NCBI GenBank assembly: GCA_013298125.1
Contig: JAAFJP010000007.1
Span: 124,001-188,000 of the forward strand
Direction: 5' to 3'
Length of the DNA stretch: 64,000 nt
Origin: Cytophagales bacterium
GTDB lineage: Bacteria > Bacteroidota > Bacteroidia > Cytophagales > Spirosomataceae
The position numbers were made by a program, and so were the translations under genes. Positions 1 to 8,820 of this stretch are shown here, piece by piece; the first letter of the stretch is position 1; each line of letters starts with the position of its first letter. Under the pieces are notes generated by a model. It was not told where the DNA came from and searched no databases. It saw only the letters and a program-made list of their open reading frames with translations.

Positions 1-408
1 CGTTCGGCTGAATTAATCAAAATTGAAGTGGGTTCGGCTCTACCAGAATTAGAAAATCCACCAGCAGATTATGAAATTCGTGGTCGTGATTTAATGACTG
101 GTATTCCAAAAGAAATTAAAGTTACGTATTCAGAAATTGCGTACGCATTAGATAAATCAATCTCGAAAATTGAGGAGGCTGTAATGAAGGCTTTGGAGGT
201 TTCACCACCAGAACTTTCGGCTGATATTTACCACAACGGTATTCACTTAACGGGTGGAGGTGCGTTGTTGCACGGTTTAGATAAGCGTTTAGCTAATAAA
301 ACAAAATTACCAATCCACATTGCTGACGACCCTCTAAGAGCGGTTGTACGTGGAACGGGCGAGGTTTTGAAGCACTTAGACCACTTCAAGCCAATTCTTA
401 TTTCTTAA
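1..408 (+). CDS. mreB: MreB, rod-shape actin homologue (C-terminal part, start outside window)
   Basis: MreB is the actin-like ATPase whose membrane-attached filaments guide lateral peptidoglycan synthesis in rod-shaped cells. The frame is open from base 1, so the 5' part lies outside; 135 codons and a stop remain. The late actin-fold region is recognisable: the segment ELENPPADYEIRGRDLMTGI, and the glycine-rich nucleotide-binding loop LTGGGALLHGLD near the end, followed by the usual short helical C-terminus. mreC follows on the same strand, which supports the call. The gap between them is filled by an inverted repeat. Confidence 0.96.
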   Translation, partial: RSAELIKIEVGSALPELENPPADYEIRGRDLMTGIPKEIKVTYSEIAYALDKSISKIEEAVMKALEVSPPELSADIYHNGIHLTGGGALLHGLDKRLANKTKLPIHIADDPLRAVVRGTGEVLKHLDHFKPILIS

Positions 409-497
409 AGTTACCAAGTTTCTAAGTTGTTAAGTTATTAAGTTACGGAATTGATTTTCAATAACTTAGAAACTTAGCAACTTATTAATTTAAAAAC
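409..497. repeat. Inverted repeat between mreB and mreC
   Basis: Arms AAGTTTCTAAGTTGTTAAGT and (right side) AACTTAGAAACTTAGCAACTT are near-complementary around a short loop. The arms are made of a reiterated word (AACTTAGAAACTT). A single arm of the same word family sits before plsC at 21553-21583. It starts directly at the mreB stop codon and lies inside what should be one operon. Confidence 0.75.
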
Positions 498-503
498 TTC
501 CCC

Positions 504-1349
504 ATGTACCAACTCGTCCAATTCATATCCCGCCAACGAGCCTTCATTTTGTTCGCATTTTTGGAGGTGTTGAGTCTTTGGCTTTTTTATTCCTACAACA
601 ACTACCCCAACGCTATCTTCTTCAATACCAGCAACTTCTATGCAGCAAAGGCTCTGAAAACGTCTAATTCGATAAAAGAATATTCAAATTTGAGAGAAGT
701 AAACACAGAATTAGCGACTGAAAATAAGCGATTGAACGAGATGGTGGCGAAATTACAAGCCGAACAATTATCGAAGTCAATTCTTAATTATAAGGCAGAT
801 TCAGCCGTGGCGGCACGATTTAAGTTTGTGTTGGCGAAAGTTCAGAATCTTACCACAACGCAATTCAACAATTATATCACAATAGACAAAGGCTCTGCCG
901 ATGGACTTGCTCCTGGTATGGGGGTCATTTCTTCGACGGGGGTTGTGGGTAAAATCAAATCCTGTTCAGAACATTTCTCGGTAGTGATTTCGGTTTTGCA
1001 CTCTGAATATACAGTTTCTGCGAAATTGAAAAGTAATAATGAAATCGGTTCGGTGAAATGGGGAGGTACAAATCCTGATATTGTAGAAATGACGGATGTG
1101 TCTCGTTATAAGACAGTTAAGTTGAAAGATACCGTGGTTACGTCTGATTTTAACTACGTTTTTCCACCCAATATTACGATTGGTTATGTTAGAAAAGTAG
1201 GTGTAAAAGCTGACCAGACTTTCCACGAAATAGACGTTCAATTAGCCACTAATTTCCATACGCTTGCTTACGTATATGTGATAAACAACAAATTATTAGG
1301 TGAGCAAAAGACCTTGGAAGAGAAGAGTGGGGATGCGAAGGTGAAGTAA
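504..1349 (+). CDS. mreC: MreC, rod-shape determining protein
   Basis: MreC is the bitopic membrane protein that links MreB filaments to the periplasmic wall-synthesis enzymes. At 281 aa it has normal family length. A short cytoplasmic start (MYQLVQFISRQR) is followed by one transmembrane helix at about residues 14-33, a charged coiled-coil stretch at about 62-95 (LATENKRLNEMVAKLQAEQ), and the beta-rich MreC core, with the typical GSADGLAPGMGVISSTGVVG segment around residue 130. The last ~20 residues are charged and probably disordered. mreB lies upstream and mreD downstream. Confidence 0.95.
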   Translation: MYQLVQFISRQRAFILFAFLEVLSLWLFYSYNNYPNAIFFNTSNFYAAKALKTSNSIKEYSNLREVNTELATENKRLNEMVAKLQAEQLSKSILNYKADSAVAARFKFVLAKVQNLTTTQFNNYITIDKGSADGLAPGMGVISSTGVVGKIKSCSEHFSVVISVLHSEYTVSAKLKSNNEIGSVKWGGTNPDIVEMTDVSRYKTVKLKDTVVTSDFNYVFPPNITIGYVRKVGVKADQTFHEIDVQLATNFHTLAYVYVINNKLLGEQKTLEEKSGDAKVK

Positions 1350-1355
1350 TTTTGG

Positions 1356-1508
1356 GTTGTTGGCTCTCAGCTTTCGGCTGTCAGCAATCGACTATGAAAT
1401 AACCATTCAGTATTAACATAAGTAAATAAAGTTGAAAGCCGATTGCCGACAGCTGAAAGCCAACAAAATAAAGCCGACAGCCGATAGCTGAAAGCCGACA
1501 GCCAATAA
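1356..1508. repeat. Word-type inverted repeat between mreC and mreD
   Basis: The left arm is built from variants of GGCTCTCAGCTTTCGGCTGTCAG. The right arm carries GCCGACAGCTGAAAGCC twice in tandem-like variants. A second member of this family lies at 51873-52034. The repeat fills the whole gap between two genes of one operon. Confidence 0.8.
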
Positions 1509-1511
1509 TAA

Positions 1512-2018
1512 ATGACTCCCAAAAGTATATTTTCACAAGTTCTTGTCTTTGGATTTTACCTTTTGCTACAAATATTTTTTGTAAGGCAATTGGTACTTTT
1601 CAACTATGCCTTCTGTTTCGTATATATCGCTACGATTACGCTTTTGCCTTTTGAAATAAACAGAATAACGTTACTCCTCCTTGCATTTTTTGCGGGATTA
1701 ATGGTTGATATTTTTTACAATACCGTCGGAGCAAATGCTACTGCAATGACCCTAATAGCCTTTTTACGACCCACAGTCATTGATATTTTAACGCCTCAAC
1801 GTGGCTATGACGAACGCCAAACGCTTAGTCTAAATTCAATGGGTCTGACGTGGTTTGTTACCTACACAGCCACCCTCACGGTCATTCATCATTTTGTACT
1901 TTTCTTATTAGAAGCCTCTGATTGGGGGTTATTTTTACCTGTCTTATTGAAGGTAATTTGTAGTACCATTTTCACTACGGCAGTGATTGTGATTATTCAG
2001 TTTTTTAGGAGAGATTGA
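1512..2018 (+). CDS. mreD: MreD-like rod-shape determining membrane protein
   Basis: MreD is the small integral membrane partner of MreC in the elongasome. The 168-aa product is very hydrophobic, with about five likely transmembrane segments (near residues 9-28, 30-48, 50-70, 110-130 and 140-160), and has an acidic residue in a hydrophobic helix (GLMVDIFYN), as in the family. The assignment rests on position after mreC, length and topology, because MreD is poorly conserved. The usual followers (PBP2, RodA) are not next; the next gene is on the other strand. Confidence 0.85.
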   Translation: MTPKSIFSQVLVFGFYLLLQIFFVRQLVLFNYAFCFVYIATITLLPFEINRITLLLLAFFAGLMVDIFYNTVGANATAMTLIAFLRPTVIDILTPQRGYDERQTLSLNSMGLTWFVTYTATLTVIHHFVLFLLEASDWGLFLPVLLKVICSTIFTTAVIVIIQFFRRD

Positions 2019-2099
2019 GGTTCTGAGTACTTTGTTCTGAGTTCTGGGTTTAAAACTTAAAATCCAAAACTCAGAACAAAGTACCCAGAACTCAGAACC
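2019..2099. repeat. Inverted repeat between converging mreD and eda
   Basis: GGTTCTGAGTACTTTGTTCT on the left and its near complement on the right (ending AACTCAGAACC) form a ~33-bp stem. The word TTCTGAG is reiterated within each arm. The right arm runs into the eda stop codon, so the last two residues and stop of eda are encoded by the repeat. It could act as a bidirectional transcription barrier. Confidence 0.85.
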
Positions 2100-2751
2100 T
2101 ATTTACCATCCCCACACAACCCTTCACAACCTTCGTAATTTGTTCAAAATTTCCAGATGTTAAAACGTCTTTGGGGAATAATTGAGAACCCATGCCTACG
2201 GCAGTTACGCCCGCTGAAAACCAGCCTTTTAGATTCTGTTCATTGGGTTCGACACCCCCAGTTACCATGACCTTTGCGTGAGGCATAGGAGCTTTGAGGG
2301 CTTTGATAAATGCCGTTCCAAGCACATTGGCAGGGAAAATCTTGATAATATCCGCCCCTAATTGTTGGGCTTGATAGATTTCGGTAATAGTCATAACGCC
2401 TGGCATCCAAGCGATTTTGTGTTTATGACAAACTTCTCCGACGGCAGGATTTAGACATGGTTGTACAATAAAGTCAGTATCAAGACTGACGAAATACTCA
2501 GCCTCTTCGGCACTGAAAACTGTACCTATTCCGATTGCCATATCGGGTAATTCTTGACGAATGTATTTTACTAATTCTGCAAAAATTAAAGCCGCCCCTT
2601 CGCCACGATTAGTATATTCAAAAACCTTGATTCCACCATCATAACACGCTTTTACGACTGCCTTACTCACCGCCAAATCGGGGTGATTGAAGAGTGGCAT
2701 GATGGGTACTTCGCTTAGTTTTGCGTATAGTTGTTCTTTTGTAAATTTCAT
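2092..2751 (-). CDS. eda: 2-dehydro-3-deoxyphosphogluconate (KDPG) aldolase
   Basis: This cytosolic class I aldolase splits KDPG into pyruvate and glyceraldehyde 3-phosphate, the last step of the hexuronate and Entner-Doudoroff routes. The 219-aa length is normal. Key residues are in place: E45 in KVFEYTNRG, R49, P117-G118 in MPGVMT, and the Schiff-base lysine K137 in IIKIFPANV. The C-terminal GGVEPNEQN phosphate-binding loop is present. kdgK and uxaB lie upstream on the same strand, so galacturonate or glucuronate breakdown is the likely use. The bifunctional 4-hydroxy-2-oxoglutarate aldolase activity of the family cannot be excluded. Confidence 0.95.
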   Translation of the reverse strand: MKFTKEQLYAKLSEVPIMPLFNHPDLAVSKAVVKACYDGGIKVFEYTNRGEGAALIFAELVKYIRQELPDMAIGIGTVFSAEEAEYFVSLDTDFIVQPCLNPAVGEVCHKHKIAWMPGVMTITEIYQAQQLGADIIKIFPANVLGTAFIKALKAPMPHAKVMVTGGVEPNEQNLKGWFSAGVTAVGMGSQLFPKDVLTSGNFEQITKVVKGCVGMVNRF

Positions 2752-2761
2752 TTTGAATTTT

Positions 2762-2841
2762 TACTGTAGCTCGAAGTGGCACTTCGAGAATGGACGAATA
2801 ATTGTACACGGATTCTCGAAGTGCCACTTCGAGCTACAGTA
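2762..2841. repeat. Inverted repeat, CTGTAGCTCGAAGTGG family, copy 1
   Basis: Arms TACTGTAGCTCGAAGTGGCA... and the exact complement ending in GCTACAGTA flank a ~20-base loop. Each arm has its own small palindrome (TCGAAGTGCCACTTCGA). Copy 2 at 46457-46535 has the same arms. It lies in the gap between kdgK and eda, inside the operon. Confidence 0.93.
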
Positions 2842-2846
2842 GTATT

Positions 2847-3851
2847 CTACCTTTTCAACCTCCCACTCACATCCCCATTCACCACCGCCTCCACTTCCTG
2901 CACACTCACGAGGTTAAAATCACCTTCGATGGTGTGTTTTAAGGCAGAAGCCGCAACGCCAAATTCGAGGGCTTTTGTGGTGTCTTTGTATGTTAATTCT
3001 CCATAAATATAACCCGCCATGAAAGCATCACCACCACCGATTCTATCCACAATATCTGGAATATCAATCGCTTGTGTTTCAATTATTTGGGAATCTGTCC
3101 AACATCTACCCAAGAGGGTATTATGTGAGGCGGAGATTTGTCCCCGTTTGGTAGTTATAACCTTTTTTACTTTCGGAAATTTCTCCGTGATTTGCCTGCA
3201 AACAGACTTGAAACTGCCTTTTTCATCATTCGGAATGATACCAAACATATCGGCGGCATCGCCTTTACTACACACAATTATATCACAATTTTCAACTAAT
3301 TGAGGCATGATTTCACTTGGTTTTTTGCCCCATTTCCATAGATTAGAACGATAACCTACATCGGCAGAAACCGTAATTCCCATCTTGCTGGCTGTTTGTG
3401 CGGCTTCTAAACAAGCCTGAAAAGCCCCTTCCGAAATGGCAGGCGTAATGCCCGTGAAATGAAACCAAGTGGTATCTTTCAAAATTTCTTCCCAATTGAA
3501 ATCGGTAGGCGAAAGACTTGCAAATGATGAAAAGGCACGGTCATAAACCACTTTGCTTGGACGCATGGCTGCCCCTTTTTCTACAAAATAAATGCCGATT
3601 CTGTCGCCTCCATAGACAATATGCTCTATACTGACTCCATATTTTTTATAAATGGCAGTAGCAGAACGCCCAATGTCGTTATCTGGAAAACGGGTAACGT
3701 GACTTGCTGGAATACCCAAAATAGCCAAGGAAGACGAAACATTTGCTTCGCCTCCGCCAAAATTTATATCGAACTGAGTAGCCTGTGGAAATCGAGAAAA
3801 ATTAGGAGTACTCAACCGCATCATGACCTCTCCGAAGGTAGTAACTTTCAT
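2847..3851 (-). CDS. kdgK: 2-keto-3-deoxygluconate kinase (PfkB family)
   Basis: This kinase phosphorylates 2-keto-3-deoxygluconate to KDPG, the substrate of the aldolase encoded next. The 334-aa protein has the ribokinase/PfkB layout: the N-terminal substrate-binding glycine motif FGGGEANVSSS (residues 31-41), and the C-terminal signature DIVDRIGGGDAFMAGY, in which D275 is the expected catalytic base. Between them lies the usual alpha/beta sandwich. The specificity call comes from operon context with eda and uxaB; sequence alone only gives 'PfkB sugar kinase'. Confidence 0.9.
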   Translation of the reverse strand: MKVTTFGEVMMRLSTPNFSRFPQATQFDINFGGGEANVSSSLAILGIPASHVTRFPDNDIGRSATAIYKKYGVSIEHIVYGGDRIGIYFVEKGAAMRPSKVVYDRAFSSFASLSPTDFNWEEILKDTTWFHFTGITPAISEGAFQACLEAAQTASKMGITVSADVGYRSNLWKWGKKPSEIMPQLVENCDIIVCSKGDAADMFGIIPNDEKGSFKSVCRQITEKFPKVKKVITTKRGQISASHNTLLGRCWTDSQIIETQAIDIPDIVDRIGGGDAFMAGYIYGELTYKDTTKALEFGVAASALKHTIEGDFNLVSVQEVEAVVNGDVSGRLKR

Positions 3852-3864
3852 GGTTTTAGTTTTA

Positions 3865-3944
3865 TTTTACCACAAAGGCACAAAGAAACACAAAGAAAAT
3901 ATTATTTAAAAACTTTGTTCCCTTTGTGCCTTTGTGGTAAAAAT
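3865..3944. repeat. Inverted repeat, ACCACAAAGGCACAAAG family, copy 1
   Basis: TTTTACCACAAAGGCACAAA on the left and TTTGTGCCTTTGTGGTAAAA on the right form a clean stem with an AT-rich loop. A second copy is at 57946-58015. It lies between uxaB and kdgK, inside the operon. Confidence 0.9.
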
Positions 3945-3946
3945 TT

Positions 3947-5404
3947 TCACAAATATTTACGAACAGCCTCAGTAAACCCGTCCAGTTTAGTTAGGTCTTC
4001 GCCCCAGAGACTGATGTTTGATAATACTTTTTCTAAATTAAAATCTTGCCATGCTTCGTAAAAATAAGGGGCAAAATTGCAATTGATGGGATAATACTCT
4101 CCGTTCGATTCTCCGTAGTACGTTCCGTTTACTTCTTTTTCACCTTTCATAAACTGCAAATACGCTGCAAAACCCATAGCAAAAAGCTCTGGGGCTTTTC
4201 CGAATTCCTTGTAGTATTGGAGTAAAACGGGAATATTACGCATCTTCATTTTGGTTGTATATTGAACGGTAATATCAAGGAGTTTATGGTTCAAAAATGG
4301 GTTACGGAAACGGTCAAGCACCATTCTTCCGAAACGGTCTCTCACCTTCGCATCAATTTTATAAGGTATCGCCAAAGACATTTCGCCCAACATCAAATTG
4401 GTAACGATGCGACTCAAATAAGCGTTTGTCATAACGTCTTTTACCGTTCTGAAACCTAACAAATACGACATTCCGCATTGTAAAGAATGCGTCCCATTGA
4501 GCATCCTGAGTTTGAGTTCTCTATAAATTTCAATGTCTCTTTCGATGATTACGCCATCGTCTGCCTGTGCGAAAGACAGCACATTACGCACGTGTTCGTC
4601 TCCCTGAATTGCCCATAAACGATACACCTCCGAAAGCACCATGAGGTTATCTTCGTAACCATATTTTTTCTGTAATTCAGCAATCATTTCTTTCTCTGGT
4701 TTTCCAGGTACTATTCTGTCCACCAATGAGTTACAGAAATAATTATGCGTTTTTATCCAGTCAATAAACTCCAATTCGAGTTTATTATTATCCGCTTGTT
4801 TCAAGACAATATCTTTCAAAATATCACCATTACCGACCAATAATTCTGTCGGAACAATCACCATTCCGCTTTCTGGCGAACCCTTAAATTCCTTCCAACG
4901 CTCATGTAAAAACGCTAATAATTTTACGGGAAAAGAAGAGGGAGGGTTATTCGTAATTTTATCATTTTCTAAAAGAGCAATCCCCACTTCGGTAGTGTTA
5001 GAAATGACGATTTGCATATCAGGGTTCTTGGCACAATGCAAAATCTCATGCCACTGCGAGCGGGCAGAAAGCGTACGAGAAATAGACGCATTCAAGATAT
5101 TTTCCTCAATTGCCTGACCATTTTCAAGTCCTTTTACGAGATGCGTAAAAAGTCCGTCTTGTTCGTTGAAATCGTCGGCACCACCTTTATCGGTAGATTT
5201 CACAACAACTACTCGACCATTAAAAATGCCCTTTTTATTGGCTTTATCAATGAAATAGTCACAAAGTCCACGAAGCAAAACGCCCGTGCCGAATTGTAAA
5301 ACTTTTTCTGGTAAATCAAACACCGCCTCATCGGGTAGGTTTAGGTGCTTGCTGAGGTTAACTGAATTAGAAGCTAAATGTGATTTATTGAGTTTAAAGT
5401 TCAT
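3947..5404 (-). CDS. uxaB: Tagaturonate reductase (altronate oxidoreductase), mannitol dehydrogenase family
   Basis: The enzyme reduces D-tagaturonate to D-altronate with NADH in galacturonate breakdown. The product is 485 aa from the chosen ATG at 5404 (MNFKLNKSHL); an in-frame ATG at 5461 would add 19 unlikely residues. Features of the family: N-terminal Rossmann region with VLQFGTGVLLRG, KSTDKGG, ISNTTEVGI, and the C-terminal helical domain with RMLNGTHSLQCGMSYLLGF, where N-x-x-H and the upstream lysine are catalytic in relatives. It heads the uxaB-kdgK-eda block. Altronate dehydratase and uronate isomerase, needed to complete the route, are not in the window. Confidence 0.93.
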   Translation of the reverse strand: MNFKLNKSHLASNSVNLSKHLNLPDEAVFDLPEKVLQFGTGVLLRGLCDYFIDKANKKGIFNGRVVVVKSTDKGGADDFNEQDGLFTHLVKGLENGQAIEENILNASISRTLSARSQWHEILHCAKNPDMQIVISNTTEVGIALLENDKITNNPPSSFPVKLLAFLHERWKEFKGSPESGMVIVPTELLVGNGDILKDIVLKQADNNKLELEFIDWIKTHNYFCNSLVDRIVPGKPEKEMIAELQKKYGYEDNLMVLSEVYRLWAIQGDEHVRNVLSFAQADDGVIIERDIEIYRELKLRMLNGTHSLQCGMSYLLGFRTVKDVMTNAYLSRIVTNLMLGEMSLAIPYKIDAKVRDRFGRMVLDRFRNPFLNHKLLDITVQYTTKMKMRNIPVLLQYYKEFGKAPELFAMGFAAYLQFMKGEKEVNGTYYGESNGEYYPINCNFAPYFYEAWQDFNLEKVLSNISLWGEDLTKLDGFTEAVRKYL

Positions 5405-5510
5405 TATATAGTAAGTTTCGTTATGAATAAGAAAGCATTGAATACCTCTCGTTATACTCAAATAACTATGATTTTTCCACGTGAGACCGTGATTTTTAAT
5501 TCAATGTTAC

Positions 5511-5566
5511 ACAAAAAAAGCGTAAAACTTATCAGTATTTATCTGATTATGTTTTACGCTTTTGTG
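5511..5566 (-). terminator. Hairpin terminator upstream of uxaB (reads from the DUF3467 side)
   Basis: GCGTAAAAC and GTTTTACGC form a 9-bp stem, extended by ACAAAA/TTTTGT, around a loop that contains a second small hairpin (ATCAG/CTGAT). On the minus strand the stem is followed by a run of Ts, so it would end transcripts coming from 6059 before they enter uxaB. It may be bidirectional. Confidence 0.75.
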
Positions 5567-5573
5567 ATTTTAA

Positions 5574-5728
5574 ACTTAGAGAGTTAGAGGTTTAGAGTAA
5601 AGATGAAATACTGATTCTCGGTTCTAACTTCAAAAAGATGAACAACCAACTCTAAATCTCTACTTCTCTAAGTTTTTGTTGAAGTTAGAAAGATGAGTAA
5701 CTAACTCTAAACCTCTAATTCTCTAAGT
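5574..5728. repeat. Three-copy word repeat behind the DUF3467 gene
   Basis: One inverted copy (5574-5598, ACTTAGAGAGTTAGAGGTTT...) and two direct copies (5649-5673 and 5704-5728, ACTCTAAACCTCTAATTCTC...) share a 25-base word with small changes. The two direct copies are also followed by AAGTT-rich sequence. Together with the hairpin at 5511-5566 this accounts for most of the 325-base gap 5405-5729; I see no gene there. Confidence 0.8.
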
Positions 5729-5729
5729 T

Positions 5730-6059
5730 TTATGCCTCCCCAATCGGTCCACGATAATTCATTGGGAATTGGAAACCAATTTGACTTTGTTCATCGGTAA
5801 TTGCTCCGTACGCCTCTTCATATCGTTGAATGTTCTCCTTCAAGGCTTGCATAAGGCGATATACGTGGTCGGGCGTGAGAATAACTCTTGATTTCACCTT
5901 TGCTTTCGGAAGACCAGGCACCATTTTGATAAAATCTATCACAAATTCACTTTGCGAGTGTGCTATCATTGCCAAATTTACGTATTCTCCTTCCGCCATT
6001 TCTTCGGTCAATTCTACGTTTATTTGATTTTCTTCTTCTTGTTGTTGCTGTTTTGCCAT
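5730..6059 (-). CDS. DUF3467 family protein
   Basis: This 109-aa soluble protein has a low-complexity start (MAKQQQQEEENQ) and then a conserved-looking core: EGEYVNLAMIAHSQSEFVID, VPGLPKAKVKSRVILTPDH, and the helical MQALKENIQRYEEAYG. This matches my memory of DUF3467, a small family widespread in Bacteroidota and some other bacteria, with no established function. It stands alone, with its own strong promoter at 6094-6123 and a terminator downstream. Nothing in the sequence suggests an enzyme active site. Confidence 0.85.
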   Translation of the reverse strand: MAKQQQQEEENQINVELTEEMAEGEYVNLAMIAHSQSEFVIDFIKMVPGLPKAKVKSRVILTPDHVYRLMQALKENIQRYEEAYGAITDEQSQIGFQFPMNYRGPIGEA

Positions 6060-6093
6060 TTTCTTAACGATATTATTCTACAATTCTATTTCA

Positions 6094-6123
6094 CAAATGT
6101 ATTGATTATTGATAGCTTAACAA
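6094..6123 (-). promoter_or_regulatory. Bacteroidota-type promoter of the DUF3467 gene
   Basis: On the minus strand TACATTTG (plus 6094-6101) is a perfect TAnnTTTG -7 box. TTG (plus 6121-6123) lies 19 bases upstream as the -33 element. The start codon is 35 bases downstream. Confidence 0.75.
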
Positions 6124-6166
6124 AAATCAATCCTAAATTGTGTGTAAGTTCTAAAAATATATTGCA

Positions 6167-6174
6167 TAATTTTG
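6167..6174 (+). promoter_or_regulatory. Candidate -7 box for the S9 peptidase gene
   Basis: TAATTTTG fits TAnnTTTG and lies 42 bases before the start codon. No TTG sits at the expected spacing (the nearest is 26 bases upstream), so only the -7 element is supported. Confidence 0.45.
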
Positions 6175-6216
6175 ATAAAAAATGAAATTTGGCATACAAA
6201 TCATTGACAATAATCC

Positions 6217-8595
6217 ATGAAAAAAACATTACTAACCCTTCTCTTTTCCGCCCTAATTTTCAGTACAAAAGCCCAAAATCTTTCGGTTGAGCATATCATG
6301 CAAGACCCTAAATTTACCGTTGGTGCTTTGCCTTCAAATATCTTCTGGTCGGAGGATTCTAAGACGATATATTTTAACTGGAATCCCGAAAAAAACAAGG
6401 CTGATTCATTGTATGGAGCATCTATTTATGAAAAGAAGTCTTTTAAAATTTCGCCACAGACTCGCAGGGCATTACCCGCTCAGGGGAATTATTCAACTGA
6501 TTTTAGTAGAAAAGTGTATGCTAAAAATGGGGATATTTATTTGATGGATTGTCGGACGATGGCGATTCGTCAGATTACGAATACAGTTGAAACGGAGTCA
6601 AATCCAACCTTCAATGCCAAGGACGATAAAATCATTTATACCAAAGCCAACAACCTTTTCAGCTTCACGATTGCCAACGGAGAAATTGATCAATTAACTA
6701 ATTTTCAGAATGGTACGAAGAAGGCTGAACCCAAATTAAGTGAGCAAGAAAAATGGCAAAAACAAGACCAGTTGAGTCTATTCGACATTTTGAAGGAACG
6801 TGCCGATAAGAAAAAGGAGGGTGATAAAATCCAAAAGGCAGATTTACCCAAACGTGCCAAGGAGATTTTTGTGGATGATAAAGCCGTGCTTGAACCACAA
6901 TTAAGCCCCGATGAAAAGTATATCACTTATCGTCTCATAAAATCTGCCAAAGATGCAAAATCCACCATCGTACCAAGTTACGTTACGGAGTCAGGTTTTA
7001 CGGAAGATTTACCAACTCGCACAAAGGTCGGTGCCGCTCAAACTGCCTTTGAGTTTTGGGTTTATGACATCAAAAAAGATACGTCTCTACAAGTTTCAAC
7101 CAAAGAAATTGATGGAATTTTTGACGAACCTGATTATTTGAAAGATTACTTAAAGAAAAGTACTGTTGCCAAAAAAGACACTGCCAAAAAGAAACCCGAG
7201 CCTCGGAAGGTAATTTTTAGTAATGCCGTGTGGTCGGAAGATGGGAAATATTGTGTGGTGGTTGTGAAAAGTCAGGACAACAAAGACCGCTGGATTATGC
7301 GTCTCGACCCTATTACTCGTAAATTACAAACCATTGACCGTCAGCGAGATGAGGCTTGGATTGGTGGACCTGGCATTGGCTTTTCGGGCAGTATGGGCGT
7401 GTTGGGTTTTCTGGGTGATAACCAAACGATTTACTTTCAATCGGAGGCAGATGGGTACTCGCATCTCTACATCGTAAACTTGGCTTCCTCCGCCCGCAAG
7501 CAACTTACGAAGGGCAAATTTGAAGTTCAGTCGGTACAATTATCTCGTGACAAACGCAATTTTTATATTACCACCAACGAAGAACATCCAGGCGAACAAC
7601 ATTTCTATCGCATGGCTACGTGGGGAGGCACACGCACGAGATTAACCAAAATGACGGGGGCGAATCAGGTAGTTTTATCGCCCGATGAAACCAAGTTAGC
7701 TTACTTAAATTCTTTCTCAAATCGCCCTTGGGAGGTTTATTTGCAGGAAAATGAGGTGAATGATGCTCCTTCCCAAATCACAAAATCACAAAGCCGACAA
7801 TTCAAAGAATACAAATGGCGTGAACCCGAAATTGTAAATTTTGCAGCCGAGGATGGCTCAGTCGTATATGCACGTCTGTACGCATCCAAGACGGGCGAGC
7901 AAGGCAAAAAACCAGCCGTGATTTTCGTTCACGGAGCGGGATATTTACAAAATGTTCATAAATGGTGGAGTCAATATTTCAGAGAATATATGTTCCACAA
8001 TATGCTCGTGGACAATGGCTACACGGTTTTGGACATTGACTACCGTGCTTCGGCAGGTTACGGGCGAGACTGGCGAACAGGAATCTATCGTTACATGGGT
8101 GGAAAAGATTTGTCCGACCATGTGGATGGAGCGAAGTATCTTATTGAAAAACAGGGCATTGACCCTAAAAAAATTGGTATTTATGGAGGTTCGTATGGTG
8201 GATTTATTACCTTGATGGCAATGTTTACAAAGCCCGATGTATTTGCGGCAGGGGCGGCTTTAAGACCCGTTACAGATTGGGCAGCATATAATCATGGTTA
8301 TACTTCCAATATCCTGAATGAACCACAAACGGATTCAATCGCCTACAAAAGAAGTTCACCCATTTACTTTGCAGAAGGCTTAAAAGGCAATCTTTTGATT
8401 TGTCATGGTATGGTGGACGTAAACGTACATTATCAAGATGCCGTCCGACTTTCGCAAAGATTAATAGAACTCAAAAAGGATAATTGGGAATTGGCTTCTT
8501 ACCCGATGGAAGACCACGGTTTTGTTGAACCAACCTCTTGGATGGATGAATATAAGCGGATTTTTAAATTGTTTGAGGGGACTCTGAAGAAGTGA
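6217..8595 (+). CDS. Secreted S9-family prolyl oligopeptidase / dipeptidyl peptidase
   Basis: This 792-aa serine peptidase has a cleavable signal peptide (MKKTLLTLLFSALIFSTKAQ) and so acts in the periplasm or outside. The N-terminal two-thirds are beta-propeller-like (SEDSKTIYFNWNPE, LSPDEKYITYR, WSEDGKYCVVV). The C-terminal alpha/beta-hydrolase domain has the catalytic triad: S659 in GGSYGGF, D734 in HGMVDVNVH, H767 in MEDHGF. Such enzymes release dipeptides or cut after proline. A lysine-rich insert around residues 190-215 (KERADKKKEGD) and another near 315-330 are typical of Bacteroidota members of the family. The gene is monocistronic. Confidence 0.93.
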   Translation: MKKTLLTLLFSALIFSTKAQNLSVEHIMQDPKFTVGALPSNIFWSEDSKTIYFNWNPEKNKADSLYGASIYEKKSFKISPQTRRALPAQGNYSTDFSRKVYAKNGDIYLMDCRTMAIRQITNTVETESNPTFNAKDDKIIYTKANNLFSFTIANGEIDQLTNFQNGTKKAEPKLSEQEKWQKQDQLSLFDILKERADKKKEGDKIQKADLPKRAKEIFVDDKAVLEPQLSPDEKYITYRLIKSAKDAKSTIVPSYVTESGFTEDLPTRTKVGAAQTAFEFWVYDIKKDTSLQVSTKEIDGIFDEPDYLKDYLKKSTVAKKDTAKKKPEPRKVIFSNAVWSEDGKYCVVVVKSQDNKDRWIMRLDPITRKLQTIDRQRDEAWIGGPGIGFSGSMGVLGFLGDNQTIYFQSEADGYSHLYIVNLASSARKQLTKGKFEVQSVQLSRDKRNFYITTNEEHPGEQHFYRMATWGGTRTRLTKMTGANQVVLSPDETKLAYLNSFSNRPWEVYLQENEVNDAPSQITKSQSRQFKEYKWREPEIVNFAAEDGSVVYARLYASKTGEQGKKPAVIFVHGAGYLQNVHKWWSQYFREYMFHNMLVDNGYTVLDIDYRASAGYGRDWRTGIYRYMGGKDLSDHVDGAKYLIEKQGIDPKKIGIYGGSYGGFITLMAMFTKPDVFAAGAALRPVTDWAAYNHGYTSNILNEPQTDSIAYKRSSPIYFAEGLKGNLLICHGMVDVNVHYQDAVRLSQRLIELKKDNWELASYPMEDHGFVEPTSWMDEYKRIFKLFEGTLKK

Positions 8596-8820
8596 GTTAT
8601 ATATAATGAAAGAATAATCTGTTCAATATTTTTCGTAAATCTAAATAATCTATTTCTTTCGGCATTATTATTGCTTACTAACAACCAAATAATATTCTGT
8701 TTATTTTAATTTTTTCAAGTTAAAATTTGGATAATTTTTCAAAACAGGTCTATACGTTAGGTACAAACGAATAATATATTGTTAATATTTGTTAATGGTA
8801 ATTATTTTTTTTGCATTTTG

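Noticed and set aside
1356-1508. Possible CRISPR-like array (repeated GCCGACAGC units)
   Set aside because: Units are adjacent, degenerate and inverted, with no unique spacers and no cas genes in the window.
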